Assembly: GCA_918807975.1 (NCBI GenBank)
Contig: OU964923.1
Span: 4,216,001 to 4,280,000, forward strand
DNA from: Aplidium turbinatum
Taxonomy: Eukaryota; Chordata; Ascidiacea; Aplousobranchia; Polyclinidae
Direction: 5' to 3'
Length of the DNA: 64,000 nt
Shown: one piece after another, positions 1 through 11,832 of the stretch
How the letters are laid out: the number at the start of each line of letters is the position of its first letter
Position numbering within the stretch: the stretch's first letter is position 1
Notes under the pieces: model-generated
Told to the model about the DNA's origin: nothing
Seen by the model: only the letters and a program-made list of their open reading frames with translations
Database searches by the model: none
Position numbers and translations under genes: made by a program

Positions 1-3000
1 ATGCAACAAACAAGAAGAACTTTTAACCAGTTCACCAGATTATTGTTCAAACTTAGTTCTGGTTTAAGTCTAATGAATCATAAAATGTTGTTTCGACTGG
101 AACCGAGGAATTTTTTTCCTTGATTGTAATATTGCTTTAATGTACCCATCTCTTTCAATGCTGTCCACCACATGTGATGAGGCATCTGTCACGAGTTTAA
201 TGGCTCTCTCAACGGCTTGTGTGTGGCAGGGAAACATAGGAAACAACTGTTGGGGAGGCATCTTTGTTTTGATGTGCTCTTCTATCACACTGCTGTCAAC
301 ACCACGCATCATTGGGGGTTCCGTAACTGGAATATTTTGCCAGTCTATCATCTCAAAGTAACGTTCGGAACTGAACTGCAATATTGGCAGGGTGAATTTT
401 CGCTGACGAGTGCTGTGAGATGATAATATTCTTGAATTGAAAATTCTTCTCCATCCTAGTTCCCTTACATACTCTTCGGTATCACATATTATTGCAATCA
501 AAATGTTTTCAGGATAGGCATAAAACACATTCCTCTATATTACTTTGTTGAGGATATTGCGAACTTTATTTGATAGCTTCTGAGCAGAATGTAGAATTCT
601 AAAGAAATGTTTTGGGCCATTAGTGAAATTGCTTTCTTTTTTAATGGCAAACCATACTGGAATGTAAACATTCATAATATAGTCCACAAGTTCCACCAAT
701 ACAGCTGACGGTTCGTTAGATGCAACATACAAACGTAGAATTCTATTAGCTGTGGTCAACTATCTTGAGTGGTTCATCATACCTGGACTCCTCGATGCGA
801 AATGAATTGATATTTCTCCACTTTTCACTGCTCTGTGCATGTGTAGAAGATATTTTTGGTCAGTGCTGAGGTCATTTTCATCAATTTCAATCTCTGGTGC
901 CGGAACTGCTTTATATTTTACAACATCTAGTTGTGTGACAGTGGCTAGCTGCTTTCCAATGGGCCCAGTGAAGCTATCAGGTCCGCTAGTATTGCCATCC
1001 AGTTCTTTTATAAGATGCCTAAGAGGCAATTCATTTCCGTGGAGTAGGCATATTAACCATTGAAGCGGCTTCTGGAAATGATCTTCTAGGAGCTTTATCA
1101 CGCCGCCTTTTTGACCTGTGTTTACTGCGGTTCCATCGCATCCAATTGCCATTACATTATCGTAGCTAATTTTATTGGATCCAAGATATTCAAGAATCCC
1201 GGTAGCTATTGACACACTAGATCCGTTGGCTGCAGTAAAATGACCAATGAAATGAGAACTTGGCTCCTCAATTAAAGTATTGTGCTCTTCAACTGCGAAA
1301 TGTTTTCGAAATCGTCCAGCAATTTCATCTTGTTTGATGGTTTGATCTTTTCGGCCATCAAAATATATGCTTTGCAAATTTAGGCACATGATACTTTCCG
1401 TTTGAGTTGTAAGCCTCAGTTTTTTTCTCGCTCTTCTCACTTTGTTTTTGTCTATAACGGATTGAGATTCGCTATCCGTTACAACTCCTGCATCTTGTAG
1501 AAGTGATGAAGCAATAAGTGCTGCAGACCTATCTGAAATACTAGTACGATCGCATGATTCAGCAAATACTACTAAACTGGAAGTAGCTTTGCTTTTTCTG
1601 GGGTTTTCCGAGACAAAACTGGGTTGATAATCATCATCATCTCCGCAGCTTTCTTCATTGGATGACAACGTTTCTGAGCTTGAATAAGAAGTTAAAGGTG
1701 TTTTAACCAAAGCGCTACTTGTGCCTGCTCCTGGATCTTCACGTAAAGAGTGAAATTGTTCTGATCTTGCGACTCTCCTCTGCAAACGATTAAAATTAGA
1801 TTTTGTGGTCGATTTATCAAGTTTATCAATCACCATTATGCGGGTTGTTCTTTGATCAAAAAGGAACTTTTGTTCCGTAACAGGGACACGATTTTCCTGC
1901 GGGCAAGTACATTGCTGAAAATTGGAACACTTACAACAACCAATATCAAATAATGTTTGCTTTGCAGATTCTTTCATTTGCTCCAAATTTTGCTGAAATT
2001 TAGGCCCACCTCTAGACTTTGACTTCAAAAGGTTATTCATTTTTTCTTTGTAACTCTTTATCATAAAACATATACGTTTTTGTGAAAGGTGCGGGATCGA
2101 TGCAAGTTTCCACAAGTACAGCAGCTTTTCAGCAACAGTTTGAGTGATGGCCTGAAAGGTTGGCTCCTTTTTTTCTCGTAAATGTATTCTCATAAATTGG
2201 TAATATCTCATTACATCTTCGTACGTAGGAAGATTTCGTAAACTTAGCTCGTTTGCCGGACCAAATATCGGACACTCTGAAGCACTGCGAGTAGCCATTT
2301 TAACAATTAAACCATAAATTAACCATAACAGAAGTTCTGGAATAAATATTGTAGGCTAAATGATCAAAAAAACCTATGCTTTTCGTATGAATTATTTCTA
2401 TGTCACATGGCAATATTAAGCCTAACTAGTCTGCTAGCTTCATAGATTATCGTAAGTTTACACTGTATTTACGGAACCTGCAGTTCATATAGCTTTTATT
2501 CTGAAGTAAAGTATCTGAACAAACCTACCACTGTAATTTATAAGTTGCGTTTTATAGCTGCAACTGATCAAACTTGCTATTGCTTATCTCTTTTATCTCA
2601 GTTTGTAACTACGAATCAACCCAGTCAGCAAGTTTGTCAGCAAAGCAAAGCAACATGGTCCAACAAGAGTAACGTGGCAATACCAAGTGAACTGCTGTAC
2701 CTCATTCGTATCATCCTGCAAAGTTAATTGACAAAACATAAATGAGCGTACCATCTCGCCCTTTTGCGACAAGTTTGTTCATTGAGCAATGACAACATTG
2801 CATCTCAAATTGGTGAAAATTCAGCATTTTGTTCGTCGATGCGGGGGCAGTAAACCTTAAGCTTCGAACATGCCTTTACATAGGAAAGTTCTGGGTACAT
2901 TCGACATACAATTTATAACTAGCCATAAGAAAAATTATAAAAAAAATTATGTTAAAACAAAAAGTGAAATTTCCCACTTTTTTTCGAAAAATTGAAAGTT

Positions 3001-3135
3001 TGACCCCCCTGCGGGAGCAGAAGATGCACCCCCAAACTGATGAAATTTTGCACACGTAATTTTTTCATGCATGTGCCACTTTTTATGACTAGCCGTTGTT
3101 GAATTTCGAAAAAAAGTCAAAAACGGCCCACCCTA
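1..3135 (-). mobile_element. TAGGG-ended DNA transposon, left part outside the window
   Basis: The right end reads ...GGCCCACCCTA at 3135, that is TAGGGTGGGCC on the minus strand. This closely resembles the TAGGGAGGGCC ends of the element at 20061-25417, whose transposase remnant is homologous. The other terminus is not in the window, so no target duplication can be confirmed; the flank after the end is ATGGACAT. Non-coding 2299-3135 holds the 5' end of the element and a GTTTGACCCCCC tract. The superfamily is not assigned; 8-bp duplications in its relatives and a DGTxxNxG transposase motif are loosely P- or hAT-like. Confidence 0.7.
70..2298 (-). pseudogene. Transposase of the TAGGG-ended element, almost intact, two nonsense codons
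   Basis: A single reading frame runs 742 codons from ATG at 2298 to the stop at 70-72, broken only by two TAG codons (760-762, where relatives would have Trp in SR-W-LTTANRIL, and 535-537). Residues 117-130 hold a cysteine cluster (CCKCSNFQQCTC). A serine- and acid-rich linker lies near 195-235. Around residue 388 is CDGTAVNTGQKGGVIKLLE, followed by a CLLHGNELPLRHL stretch, and near the C terminus PCHTQAVERAIKLVTDAS. The DGTxxNxG motif recalls the second acidic position of P-type and hAT-type RNase-H-fold transposases; that assignment is an inference. The low number of lesions suggests recent inactivation. Confidence 0.75.
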
Positions 3136-4163
3136 ATGGACATAGCAGCATGATCGTTGTTTACTTCGCAATTCGTCATTGCACACGACTACGGAACTGT
3201 TTTCCGAAAGCTAGTGCAAACCGGAAACCGCTAATGCCACAGCAAACTCACGACATCAGGCTAAATATCAACATTTGTGAAGATTGACTGTAGATGATTG
3301 TGCACCATTTCGAAACAAGAAGTTTGACAGCATAAATATTGCAGAAACAAACGCATTGAATCCTCACTCGAAAATGGCGTTCTCCTCTCTTGGCTTCAAA
3401 CGTTTTGCGAGAATGCACGAACCTTCTATTGTTGAAACAAACGACAGCGTTTGGTTTGTGTTTTAACTGAACCTGAAAAATAAACCATTTCGATTGAAAA
3501 GTGTTGTGGACTTCAGATAAATTTAAGTTATTTGTATTTCAGATTTAAGTTACAAAGTTGCTGTTTATACTATCAAAGCACTCATCATGAAATCCGGACA
3601 CCTAATTGATTCACCTACGATTAAATACACAACCAGGACTTACCCAGTGTAGGAATAGTTTTTATTAAACATTTTTGTTTTTTTAGAAACAGAGTAAAAA
3701 TTAGGTCGCAAATTATCTATTTCAAAAGTCGGTAAACATGTGGCAAATCAGATAGGCTGCACAAAGTAGCCTACGTTAGAGAAACACAAATGTGCCCATT
3801 GCAAACAAACAATCTTATAATATTGATAGGCCTACAGTATTTCAGATTTTAAAACTAAAATTAAAGAATTAACCAAGACAGCCATGTTATCTGGTCCAGA
3901 TTTGTATCAGATCTGGTGCGAATCTGACTTCACTTTTACCAGATCTGGACCAGATAGTGGCTGTCTGAGAAACTAACATGGCATACAGATTCCCAAAAAT
4001 TGTAAATTGTGAAATTGTTCCAACAAAATAAAAACTCACCATCAATTCAGGACGTTTGATAATCTTGCTAAACTTCTTAAAAACGTCATAGAATCTATCC
4101 ACATCTTTGCCATGTGCTTGAAGTGACAAAGGGATAGTCAGATGCAAAGCATACACTGACGAT

Positions 4164-6658
4164 TAAGGTGTACCATTTTTCGAAAAGTTTTTAGAAATTA
4201 GTGCGGCTATGTATTATGGGTTTCCACTTTTGTTAAAAAGTATTTTGGTAGAGTTTCAGAATTTTCCCGCCAAAACTGTGGTTCTGCTGCCATTTTGAAA
4301 AAACGGCGGCCGGATAAGATATCATGAAGATCTACAGCCTTAAACTGGCGCAATGTGATCATGTAATATGTCGATTACAGGGTTGTTGGGGTCACAGAAC
4401 ACGTATCTGAAATCAAAAACGCTCTACGAGAGCAATTTTGCAAAGTGAAGTTTTACCCTTTAAAATTAATGGTGAAATTTTACAGACATGGACACAACCT
4501 GACCAAGAATACCTCACACCAGAATGAATAATCCTGAACTATTGTCAAACTTTTGAAATAACAACACGATTCATTTACAAACAAATTGAGTTAATCACTT
4601 TCAGACATGATCCATCCCTGTTTCTTCTGCATGCTATTCCTTATCATCAAAGCAATACCAGAGTTAAGCAAACACCCAATTCACTAAATTCTTGACGAAT
4701 TTCTTTGACAATTGAGTTTGGCTAACGTAGCATTTTGTAATCTGAGAACTGTTCTCTGTGCCTTTGCACAACAAGCAAAAGAGCTTGCCGGTGGCCTAAT
4801 CCCGCGTTCCGCAATATCGTTGACCACCCTTACGTTCAAACTTTTTTTTTTTTTTTTTTTAAACAAACGTTCAAAGTGAATTTGTTTAGTTTCTTATAAA
4901 TTTTAGAAGTTTTTCCATTCTGATACTGGCATTTGTAGCCACTCTTAATTAGTAAGTTCCAAATTGCTTTCCAAATTGTTGCCTCCAGCAATGTACAAGC
5001 ACCTTGCCACCTCCCTAAATTGGCTGCAGTCGTATCAAACAACATACCACCAATGGCACTTTTCACTCTCCAGTCTTCTACCAACTTTATTACGGCCTAT
5101 TCCTGAGATAATCCGGTGCCGTCTGGTATCTCACTCCTAGCTGCTGCTTCATTTCTGCATTATCTTCATCATCAAAACTAACGCCAGACACATATATATA
5201 CACACTACACAGTTAACCGTTCTGATGAAACATATCCTCTCATTTTCAGAATCTTACCGTCCCAGTGAATTATTTCCAAATCAGGGGCCTGGAACTCATC
5301 TCTGATATTTTGAGAGTGAGAGGACCTAGTCTTATTAGCCAGTATGAGCTGTTGTGGCTGAGATATTAGTATCAGACTTGTATGCCGGACGCTCGAGCCA
5401 CAGCAGCCACGAACATTGTTCCTTGCCGATAGCTCAATCCAAGTCGATCAGATGTTAAAGCTGTAGGCAACATAATCTTCATTTTCTTTCTCTTCCTTTC
5501 AGGAGTTTTCCAGTTGTCACTTTGTGTTTCTTCATCTGTACTCCAACTTCACTATTTTAAGATTGTCAGCAACATCCTCTTTCTATTTCCTTTCACCAGC
5601 TGCACCGTGTAGTTTTTCTCTAGCTAAATCTCATCTCTTCTGCAGAGCATCTGTGCACAATGCGCAACCTAATTAATCTCGCTGGAGCTTATTTTTCAGA
5701 TGTTCCAGATCTGTCTCCCAGTCAATGATACCAGAATGCATGAGAATTGACTGCGAGGTAGTCTTACATATATTCAGAGCATCCTTGAGCTTTTCTTCCA
5801 TATCAAGCTAACGTTTTTTAAATGAATCACTTTTATTCCTCTCACGCCTAGAATCAAGTTCTAGTTGATACCAAGTTTCATACAAACTCCTCAGATACCG
5901 GTCTATATCCGCATTTTAACAATAACCTTACACGATTCCTTCTCTGTTCCAGATTGTTTCTCGTTCTTCTTACTAAATACCTAACCCACGCCAAAATGAT
6001 GTTTCCATACCTGGCGAATTTCCTCCCTTGCTATCACGATGGATTGGTTGATTGTTCTGTGACTTTCGTCTCTGAGGAACAACAGCCTTCTTTTTAGTGT
6101 ATGTGCCAATGACGGGTATGCTTCACCGGCCGTCTCATTCAGTGGCATAACTGATCTGAATCTTGTAACTTGGGTAAGATCACTAGCTACTCTTCGAGTC
6201 ACTGTAGCTAATGATGATCTTCGTCGTGTAGAAGTAAGGCATTTACCCAGTTGGGAGAGTTTACTTCTGTTTTTCGAACCTTTTGGTTAAGGTTAAAATG
6301 ACAATAAGATGCTCTTTTCATGTAAATCTGCAGTCCAAAACAGTGTGGTCACATCTAGCCTATATGTCAAAATTCACTTTACAAAATTGTTGCCGTAGAG
6401 CGTTTTTGACTTCAGATTCGTGTTTTGTGACCCCAAAAACCCTGTAATCGACATATTACATGATCACATTGCGCCAGTTTAAGGCTGTAGATCTTCATGA
6501 TATCTTATCTGGTCGCCATTTTTTCAAAATAGCGGCAGAACTACAGTTTTCGCGGGAAAATTCTAAAACTCGATCAAAATACTTTTTAACAAAAGTGGAA
6601 ACCCGTAATACATAGCCGCACTAATTTCTAAAAACTTTTTGCAAAATGGTACACCCTA
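4164..6658 (-). mobile_element. TAGGGTGTACC-ended transposon inserted in gene A exon 8
   Basis: Terminal inverted repeats of about 290 bp (4164-4455 and 6365-6658) begin TAAGGTGTACC and TAGGGTGTACC. They are flanked by an 8-bp duplication CTGACGAT (4156-4163 and 6659-6666); a 9-bp reading ACTGACGAT is also possible. Remnants on the minus strand include FDTTAANLGRWQGACTLLE near 5000 and VVNDIAERGI near 4820. These match the D-motif region of the transposase at 70-2298 and a downstream motif seen in relatives. A further fragment lies at 6202-5981. A T18 tract sits at about 4841-4860. Coding capacity is decayed. Confidence 0.75.
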
Positions 6659-6735
6659 CTGACGATCTAAATGTTTTTGAAAAAAGGGAAACTATCGCTA
6701 GTAAGTCTCGGAAAGCTAAAAAGTATTATGAAAAT

Positions 6736-6925
6736 AGGTTGGTTGGTTGGTTTTGAATCTTTATCCTCGGACTGACAAAGACTTGATTGGTTATTCCTGG
6801 TAGTTTCGCATACTTGTAGTCGTAGAGGCTCTTGACACAGGGCCGGTTATCGAGATTGGAAGACTGAAGTTTTCCGATTGTTAAAGTGTTGTTGCCAGGG
6901 AATTATTCCATTCACTAGGTGCCGC
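6736..6925 (-). repeat. SINE-3 copy, tRNA head missing
   Basis: On the minus strand the body ends ...GATAAAGATTCAA followed by CCAACC units. The same body (CGGACTGACAAAG, GTTTCGCATACTTGTAG, GGGAATTATTCCATTC, GGTGCCGCTGAATG) recurs at 8341, 10168, 32973 and 43331. The 5' tRNA-like part is absent here. Confidence 0.7.
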
Positions 6926-8505
6926 TGAATGAAGAGCAAATAGAGCTTGAAGACGTGATTATCTAGACCTCTGCCATGTTTAGCAAGTATTGTCTTGGTT
7001 GTGATGGTCAGAAATAAAATTGAACTCATAAGTTGCAGTGAAATACAAAAAAAAAACGTGCCGGAAAAAAAAACTAGACAAGATAAAAGTTTATTAGACA
7101 ATATGAAACCCTTTTCTCTTCCAAATGCACAATAACTCAAGGCCTGAAATATGTGTAACACAGGAACACATGACAGAAGAAGTAAGCCTACACTACAGTA
7201 ACATGATGAAATAATGTGAAGTATCATAACCTGATCGTGATAATCCACACAAATGCAATAACGCACCCTTTGGAACCAAGGAGGATACATTTCATTTTGC
7301 AGCATCACCGGCACTTCTGTTAGCACTTTGAAAGCATCCGGGTTTTCCACTCGAAGAATTTCAGCAGCTTCAAAAGCGTCAACGACGAGACTTTCTCCTC
7401 CAGTGATTTGAGGGTCAAAACTATAAAAATCAAGAAAAAAAAGTTTTGTCATAAAGTATTCTGGAACGTTTTTTATTTATTACGAGATTTATTTAGGTTT
7501 TAACTTAAATAGCAGAAGGCATTGGTTTGCAGCTGTAGGTCAAGTTGATGACTAAAACCTTTAGTCACTGACTGTTTTCTGTCAGTCAATTTATTTTGCT
7601 TTAACAGCACCATATGTTAACAAACAAGCAGAGTAAATGTAATTGTTAAAATAAAGCATTCGGAAGCCAGAACTAAAGTTTTAAGCTTGCAGGGTGTATC
7701 ACAGCTGCTTCAAATAAATTTAATCAAAGCCCAAATATCTTCAATGTGTCTTTGAAATTGTATTCTTTCTTTCTTAGAAATTATATAAAGTGCACCCATT
7801 ATCAGAACTACTGAATATCAATATACAGTATGCATTTACTGCTACTGCTACCTTACACACTTATGGAGTGTCATGTTTTCAGCTGTTTTCCTGTATGGGT
7901 AATCCATGTGAAAGGCCAAAGAATTAGTGGTGATGAAGCTATTTTCTGCATCTTCCTTAATTATGTTTGTCATAACACCAAGAACTCCATCCTGCACATT
8001 AAACGTAGTCTATTTGAATAGAATTTTAAAGATCCCACCAACAAGTGTGAAACAGCCTACAAATGTTTTAGGCTAGAAGAGTAACAACTACATTTGCTAC
8101 AATATGGGTTGTTGAATGGATAATTTTTCCCCGGTAGCAATGAAATTCTGGGACCACAAATTAAGACACTTCTAAAAAAGGGTTATATCTGAAGAATGGG
8201 GAATAGTTTTCCAAGTTTTCCGGTCTCTGAAATCATCCCGAGACGTACCCTAAAGTAACCCTTGTACCACCCTTGTCATATCTGCTGGCTATTATAAACA
8301 TTATTCATACACAGCAGTGTGTGTAAGAGAAAACTTTTCAGAGCTTAATCTTGCCAGTTTTGTATGATTCTAGAGGCTTTGAACTATTGATGTAGGCCGG
8401 TTACCGAAACTGACAGGGTGAAGTTTCTGCTTGTTGTTGAAATCTTATTTAGGAATTATTCCATACACCTGGTGCAGCTAAATAAAGAGTAGTCTTTGAA
8501 ATAAG

Positions 8506-10033
8506 TTAACCCTTTAATGCCCAGTGTAGCCAATTGGCACACCTTAATTGAGGGGCCCCTGTAACTTTTTTAAAAACAAATATGTTTCCTTGTCATGGTT
8601 TAATCCACCATTCTATCTCTTGTGAAGACAATAATAGCAAAGAAATTTATTGGAAACACTAATTACCCACAATTCCCTTTCGAAGAAAGCATGGTGATGA
8701 GGTGACCATTGAAAAGTTGAAATAGTCAGAAAATGAGGCAGCTTCAGAGCACTGCAGATTTGTTTATTTGAAGAAATGATTGCACTTTTGTGTGTTTTCA
8801 CAAAGTCATATCAACAAATAACTAGCCTAAATACTTTAATTTTGAAGTTAATGTTTTTAATCTTAGTTATGTTACCCGAAATTTTGATGTAGCCAAATGG
8901 CTACATTGGGCGTAGAAAGAGTCCAAATTCCATGGAATAGAATAAATTTTTGATTTTTTTTTACTTTTTATGCAGATACGTTCTTTACTGTAACGCTGCC
9001 TGAATTATCTACAATTGATGAAAATAATGTAGATTTGGTGTTGAATGGGATATTGCGATAGTTGTGCCCGCTGGTGACATTTCAGAGTAAGAGGATGAGT
9101 CCGATGAAGATGCGGAATGCCTACTTCTTCATCAAGGTTATCTTCGGCGCCTTCTACTACAAGACAGCCACAAGTTGAAGTGGTTGTGGAAAGTGTGAAA
9201 GAGGTTCAACCGACAAAACGGTCAACCAGTAAAACCACAAAACGCCAGTGTACGTGGAAGAAGGAGGTATTTAAACCCAGTTTGGATGTTCAGTGGGAGG
9301 ATCAAGGGTATACTCTATCTGAATATGAAACCCCTTTGGAGTATTTTTTAGAGTTTTTTGATGACGAGCTGTTTGGAAATATTGTCCGTGAATCAAAACT
9401 CTACGCTCATCAAAAAGACGGACATGTCTTGATTACATCTATTGCTGAAATGAAAAAGCTTATAGGAGTGCTCCTCCTACACATCAGTATTGTAAAGATG
9501 CCTTCGAGAAGGATGTAATGGGAAAGACGAACGAGATACTCTCTAATAGCTGACTGAATGCCACGCAACAGATTTGAAACGCTGTTGCATGAACTTCAAT
9601 GATAACACAGATATGAAGAAAAGAGACGAGGAAGGCTATGACAATCGAAGTGAATCCCTTGATAGAGCATCTGTAATGGAAATGTCAGCAAATTCCTCCG
9701 GAGGAATATAATATAAATTGCAAATAGCCTGCCAAAGAATCTTAAAGCCATTTAGTTTTCTGGTTACTCTTTGTAAAATGCATATAACATTTCTTCTTCG
9801 GTTTTTGACCTTCAGCGATCGAATTTACAGGATAATTTGTATCTAAGAATTTTCATATTTGCGCACTCTGTATGCCCAATGTAGCCATTTGGCAACATTT
9901 TTTAATTTTTTATTTAAAACACAAAAAATAAAATTTTTGATAAAAATGGATTTATTGGGTCACAAATGTCACTAAAAAACGAAAAAAAATTTTTTTTCGT
10001 TTGTAGAAAGTAGTCCGGGCATTAAAGGGTTAA
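8506..10033 (+). mobile_element. piggyBac-1, internally deleted, TTAA flanked
   Basis: TTAA lies at 8506-8509 and 10030-10033. The 13-bp terminal repeats are CCCTTTAATGCCC and GGGCATTAAAGGG. Subterminal copies of a tgtagccaaatggc-type motif occur at about 8524, 8888 and 9875. Most of the transposase is missing. Confidence 0.88.
9117..9518 (+). pseudogene. piggyBac transposase N-terminal remnant
   Basis: The frame encodes the N-terminal part of a piggyBac transposase: an acidic leader just upstream (DESDEDAE), a basic stretch, then TPLEYFLEFFDDELFGNIV and a MKKLIGVLLLHI segment typical of the region before the DDD catalytic core. It stops at 9518. No catalytic aspartate region follows, so the copy cannot move itself. 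Confidence 0.8.
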
Positions 10034-10167
10034 TCAAGCGCACACCACGAGAGTCGAACCAGCACCGCTTGATCTTCAAGTTTCTTTGTTTATGAAGTCA
10101 TGTACTTAACCGTATAAGCTATCGGGGCAAATAATGCTTGAAACGCTTAAACTTGTTGGCAAAGACT

Positions 10168-10390
10168 AATTGATTGCGGGAGTCTTTATTTTCGGACTGA
10201 GAATATCTTTTTTAAAACTTAATCTTGAAAGCTATCCATACTTGTAAAGGCTTTAAACCACAGACAAAGATCCAGTCAATAAGATTGACATGGCAAAGTT
10301 TCTGCTTATAAAATATTATTATCTGTATATTTTTTCATCTAAGCTTACATGGTGCCGTTAAATGGAAAATTGTCCTGAAAGTGTCTTGTT
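10168..10390 (-). repeat. SINE-3 copy, diverged
   Basis: It shares TCTTTATTTTCGGACTGAG, CATACTTGTAAAGGCTTT and GGTGCCGTTAAATGG with other SINE-3 bodies but is more diverged. The flank 10391-11004 shows no gene. Confidence 0.55.
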
Positions 10391-11004
10391 GAAGACCATA
10401 TATCTATGTATGAATGTTATCATAGTTTAGTTTCATTTCGCACAACAACAAAAAAGATTGTAGTTACACTCAAGGAAGCATAATATGAAGACAATTAGGT
10501 TTGGTCCCAGTTTTTCAGCTATCTGAAAGACGAATGGAAAGTCAAGAAGATGCAAGTGCAAACATTGAACGAATTACAGCAAAAACAACATTGACCGGTG
10601 CCCTACAGGATACTTTGGTAATCCTAGCGTTAAATTTAATTAAAAGTAAAATGTCACTCTTGGAACCGTCACTCTTGAACAAAAATAATTAATCCATGTT
10701 GATTGGCAGTCCGCTAATCAACGAAGATGGCCACCGATTATGGCTACCGATGGTGAAAGACAAAATGTGTAAAATAAGCTGCTATCAATCGTGTGAGTTT
10801 TGGATGTAACAGGCTACAACAACAATAACACAGTAAGTTAATGTTCTTCAAAGTCAGCTGGCAGGTAAAAAACAAGAACACCTGGTTTTATTGCCACAGT
10901 ACAGTTTAAAATTACTAAAAAAGATTAAGCAAGCTGTTAATACGAGAAGATTTGTCGTCATAGGTTTATTGGTTTAAGACGCACCGATGATTGTTTCCGT
11001 TTTA

Positions 11005-11832
11005 TTAATTGTATCTGTTACTGCTTCCTTTTGGCGGCAAGAGTTACTGGCCGAGACCATCAGGTCTACGTTTCTCTTATTGCTAATTACTCTGTCGGCT
11101 TATATCAAATAACAACGGGAAAAAGTATGCCGTTGGTCAAAAGCCTTATCTATCACTTCAATCAATTTATTTCGCAAAATATATTCGTGATTGTGTATTT
11201 TAGGTAGAAAAGGTAATAAAGACTCGGTTTTTGACCTATTTTCGCCATTTCTTGGTCAAATTTCTCAGTTCACATTTTATTTTGAAAGTCTTCTTGCATT
11301 GAACACAGAATTTCATCAATTTTGTTTTTTCCGTTTCTGTGCAAACAGTACTCCATGCACTTTTTGCACTACAAAGCAATTTGCGCAAATAACAAATTAC
11401 CTTCCTAATTATTGTCTGTCAGCAAAGAATGACTCATATCGCGTCAAAGATCGACTCCCTACCAAGACAGCAAAATCGACGTTGAATCAATGTAAAAATG
11501 ACGGATTTTGCTGCCTGGGTACAGAATGGAATTTTAACTCCGTCGCGTTATGAGTAACAAACACAACATGAAACCGCACGCTAATAGTAAACTGTCAATC
11601 ATGCCATTGCATATCAGCAAATTTCTTGCATTTCATAACTGGCTGTGACAAAAGGTTTATTGTGAACTTCACAATTATCCAATACCAACATAATCGGGAT
11701 TAAAAGTTGGGGCAAGAAAAAAAAGTAAAAGTCAAGAAATCTCAGGTTTCTAGCGTCACTGCTTCTATGTGAAATTGCTGAATTAGCAAAGGGCGAGACC
11801 ATAGGGTCTACGCCAGTAACAGGTACGGTTAA
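11005..11832 (-). mobile_element. Short piggyBac derivative (copy 1)
   Basis: TTAA at 11005-11008 and 11829-11832. The terminal repeat resembles TTAACCGTATCTGTTACTG. The interior matches the copy at 22463-23478 in opposite orientation. It keeps two coding scraps shared by both copies: one with DNCEVHNKPFV (minus, 11802-11614) and one with a cysteine-rich tail (minus-strand reading of about 11200-11420). These suggest derivation from a larger piggyBac by internal deletion. 11833-12416 holds no gene I recognise. Confidence 0.7.

Larger units (their letters stand above)
3368..7991 (-). pseudogene. Gene A: 3' half of a third BBOX1-like gene, disrupted by a transposon
   Basis: Four exons match genes B and C in position, phase and length. 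Exon 6 is 7991-7852 (140 nt, with the FHMDYP iron site), exon 7 is 7420-7231 (190 nt, GGESLVVDAFEAAE), exon 8 starts at 6666 and ends at 4040, and exon 9 is 3472-3368 (105 nt, NNRRFVHSRK). Exon 8 is split just after its first nine bases by a 2.5 kb transposon (4164-6658) with target duplication CTGACGAT. After subtracting the insert the exon is 124 nt rather than 123, so it is also frameshifted. The conserved FDN motif reads FNN. No exons 1-5 are visible upstream before gene B, and exon 10 would lie beyond the left edge or is lost. It is oriented head to head with gene B. Confidence 0.82.
8341..10130 (-). repeat. SINE-3 copy split by piggyBac-1
   Basis: The body lies at 8341-8505 and the tRNA-like head at 10030-10127, with box B visible as the reverse complement of GAGTCGAACC. 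The piggyBac at 8510-10029 interrupts it at a TTAA. The two halves join into one SINE that matches the complete copy at 32973-33285. Confidence 0.75.

Noticed and set aside
535-762. TAG recoding of the two stops in the 70-2298 transposase
   Set aside because: One TAG stands at a Trp codon (TGG to TAG is a single change), and no tRNA or signal for recoding is visible; simple decay is enough.
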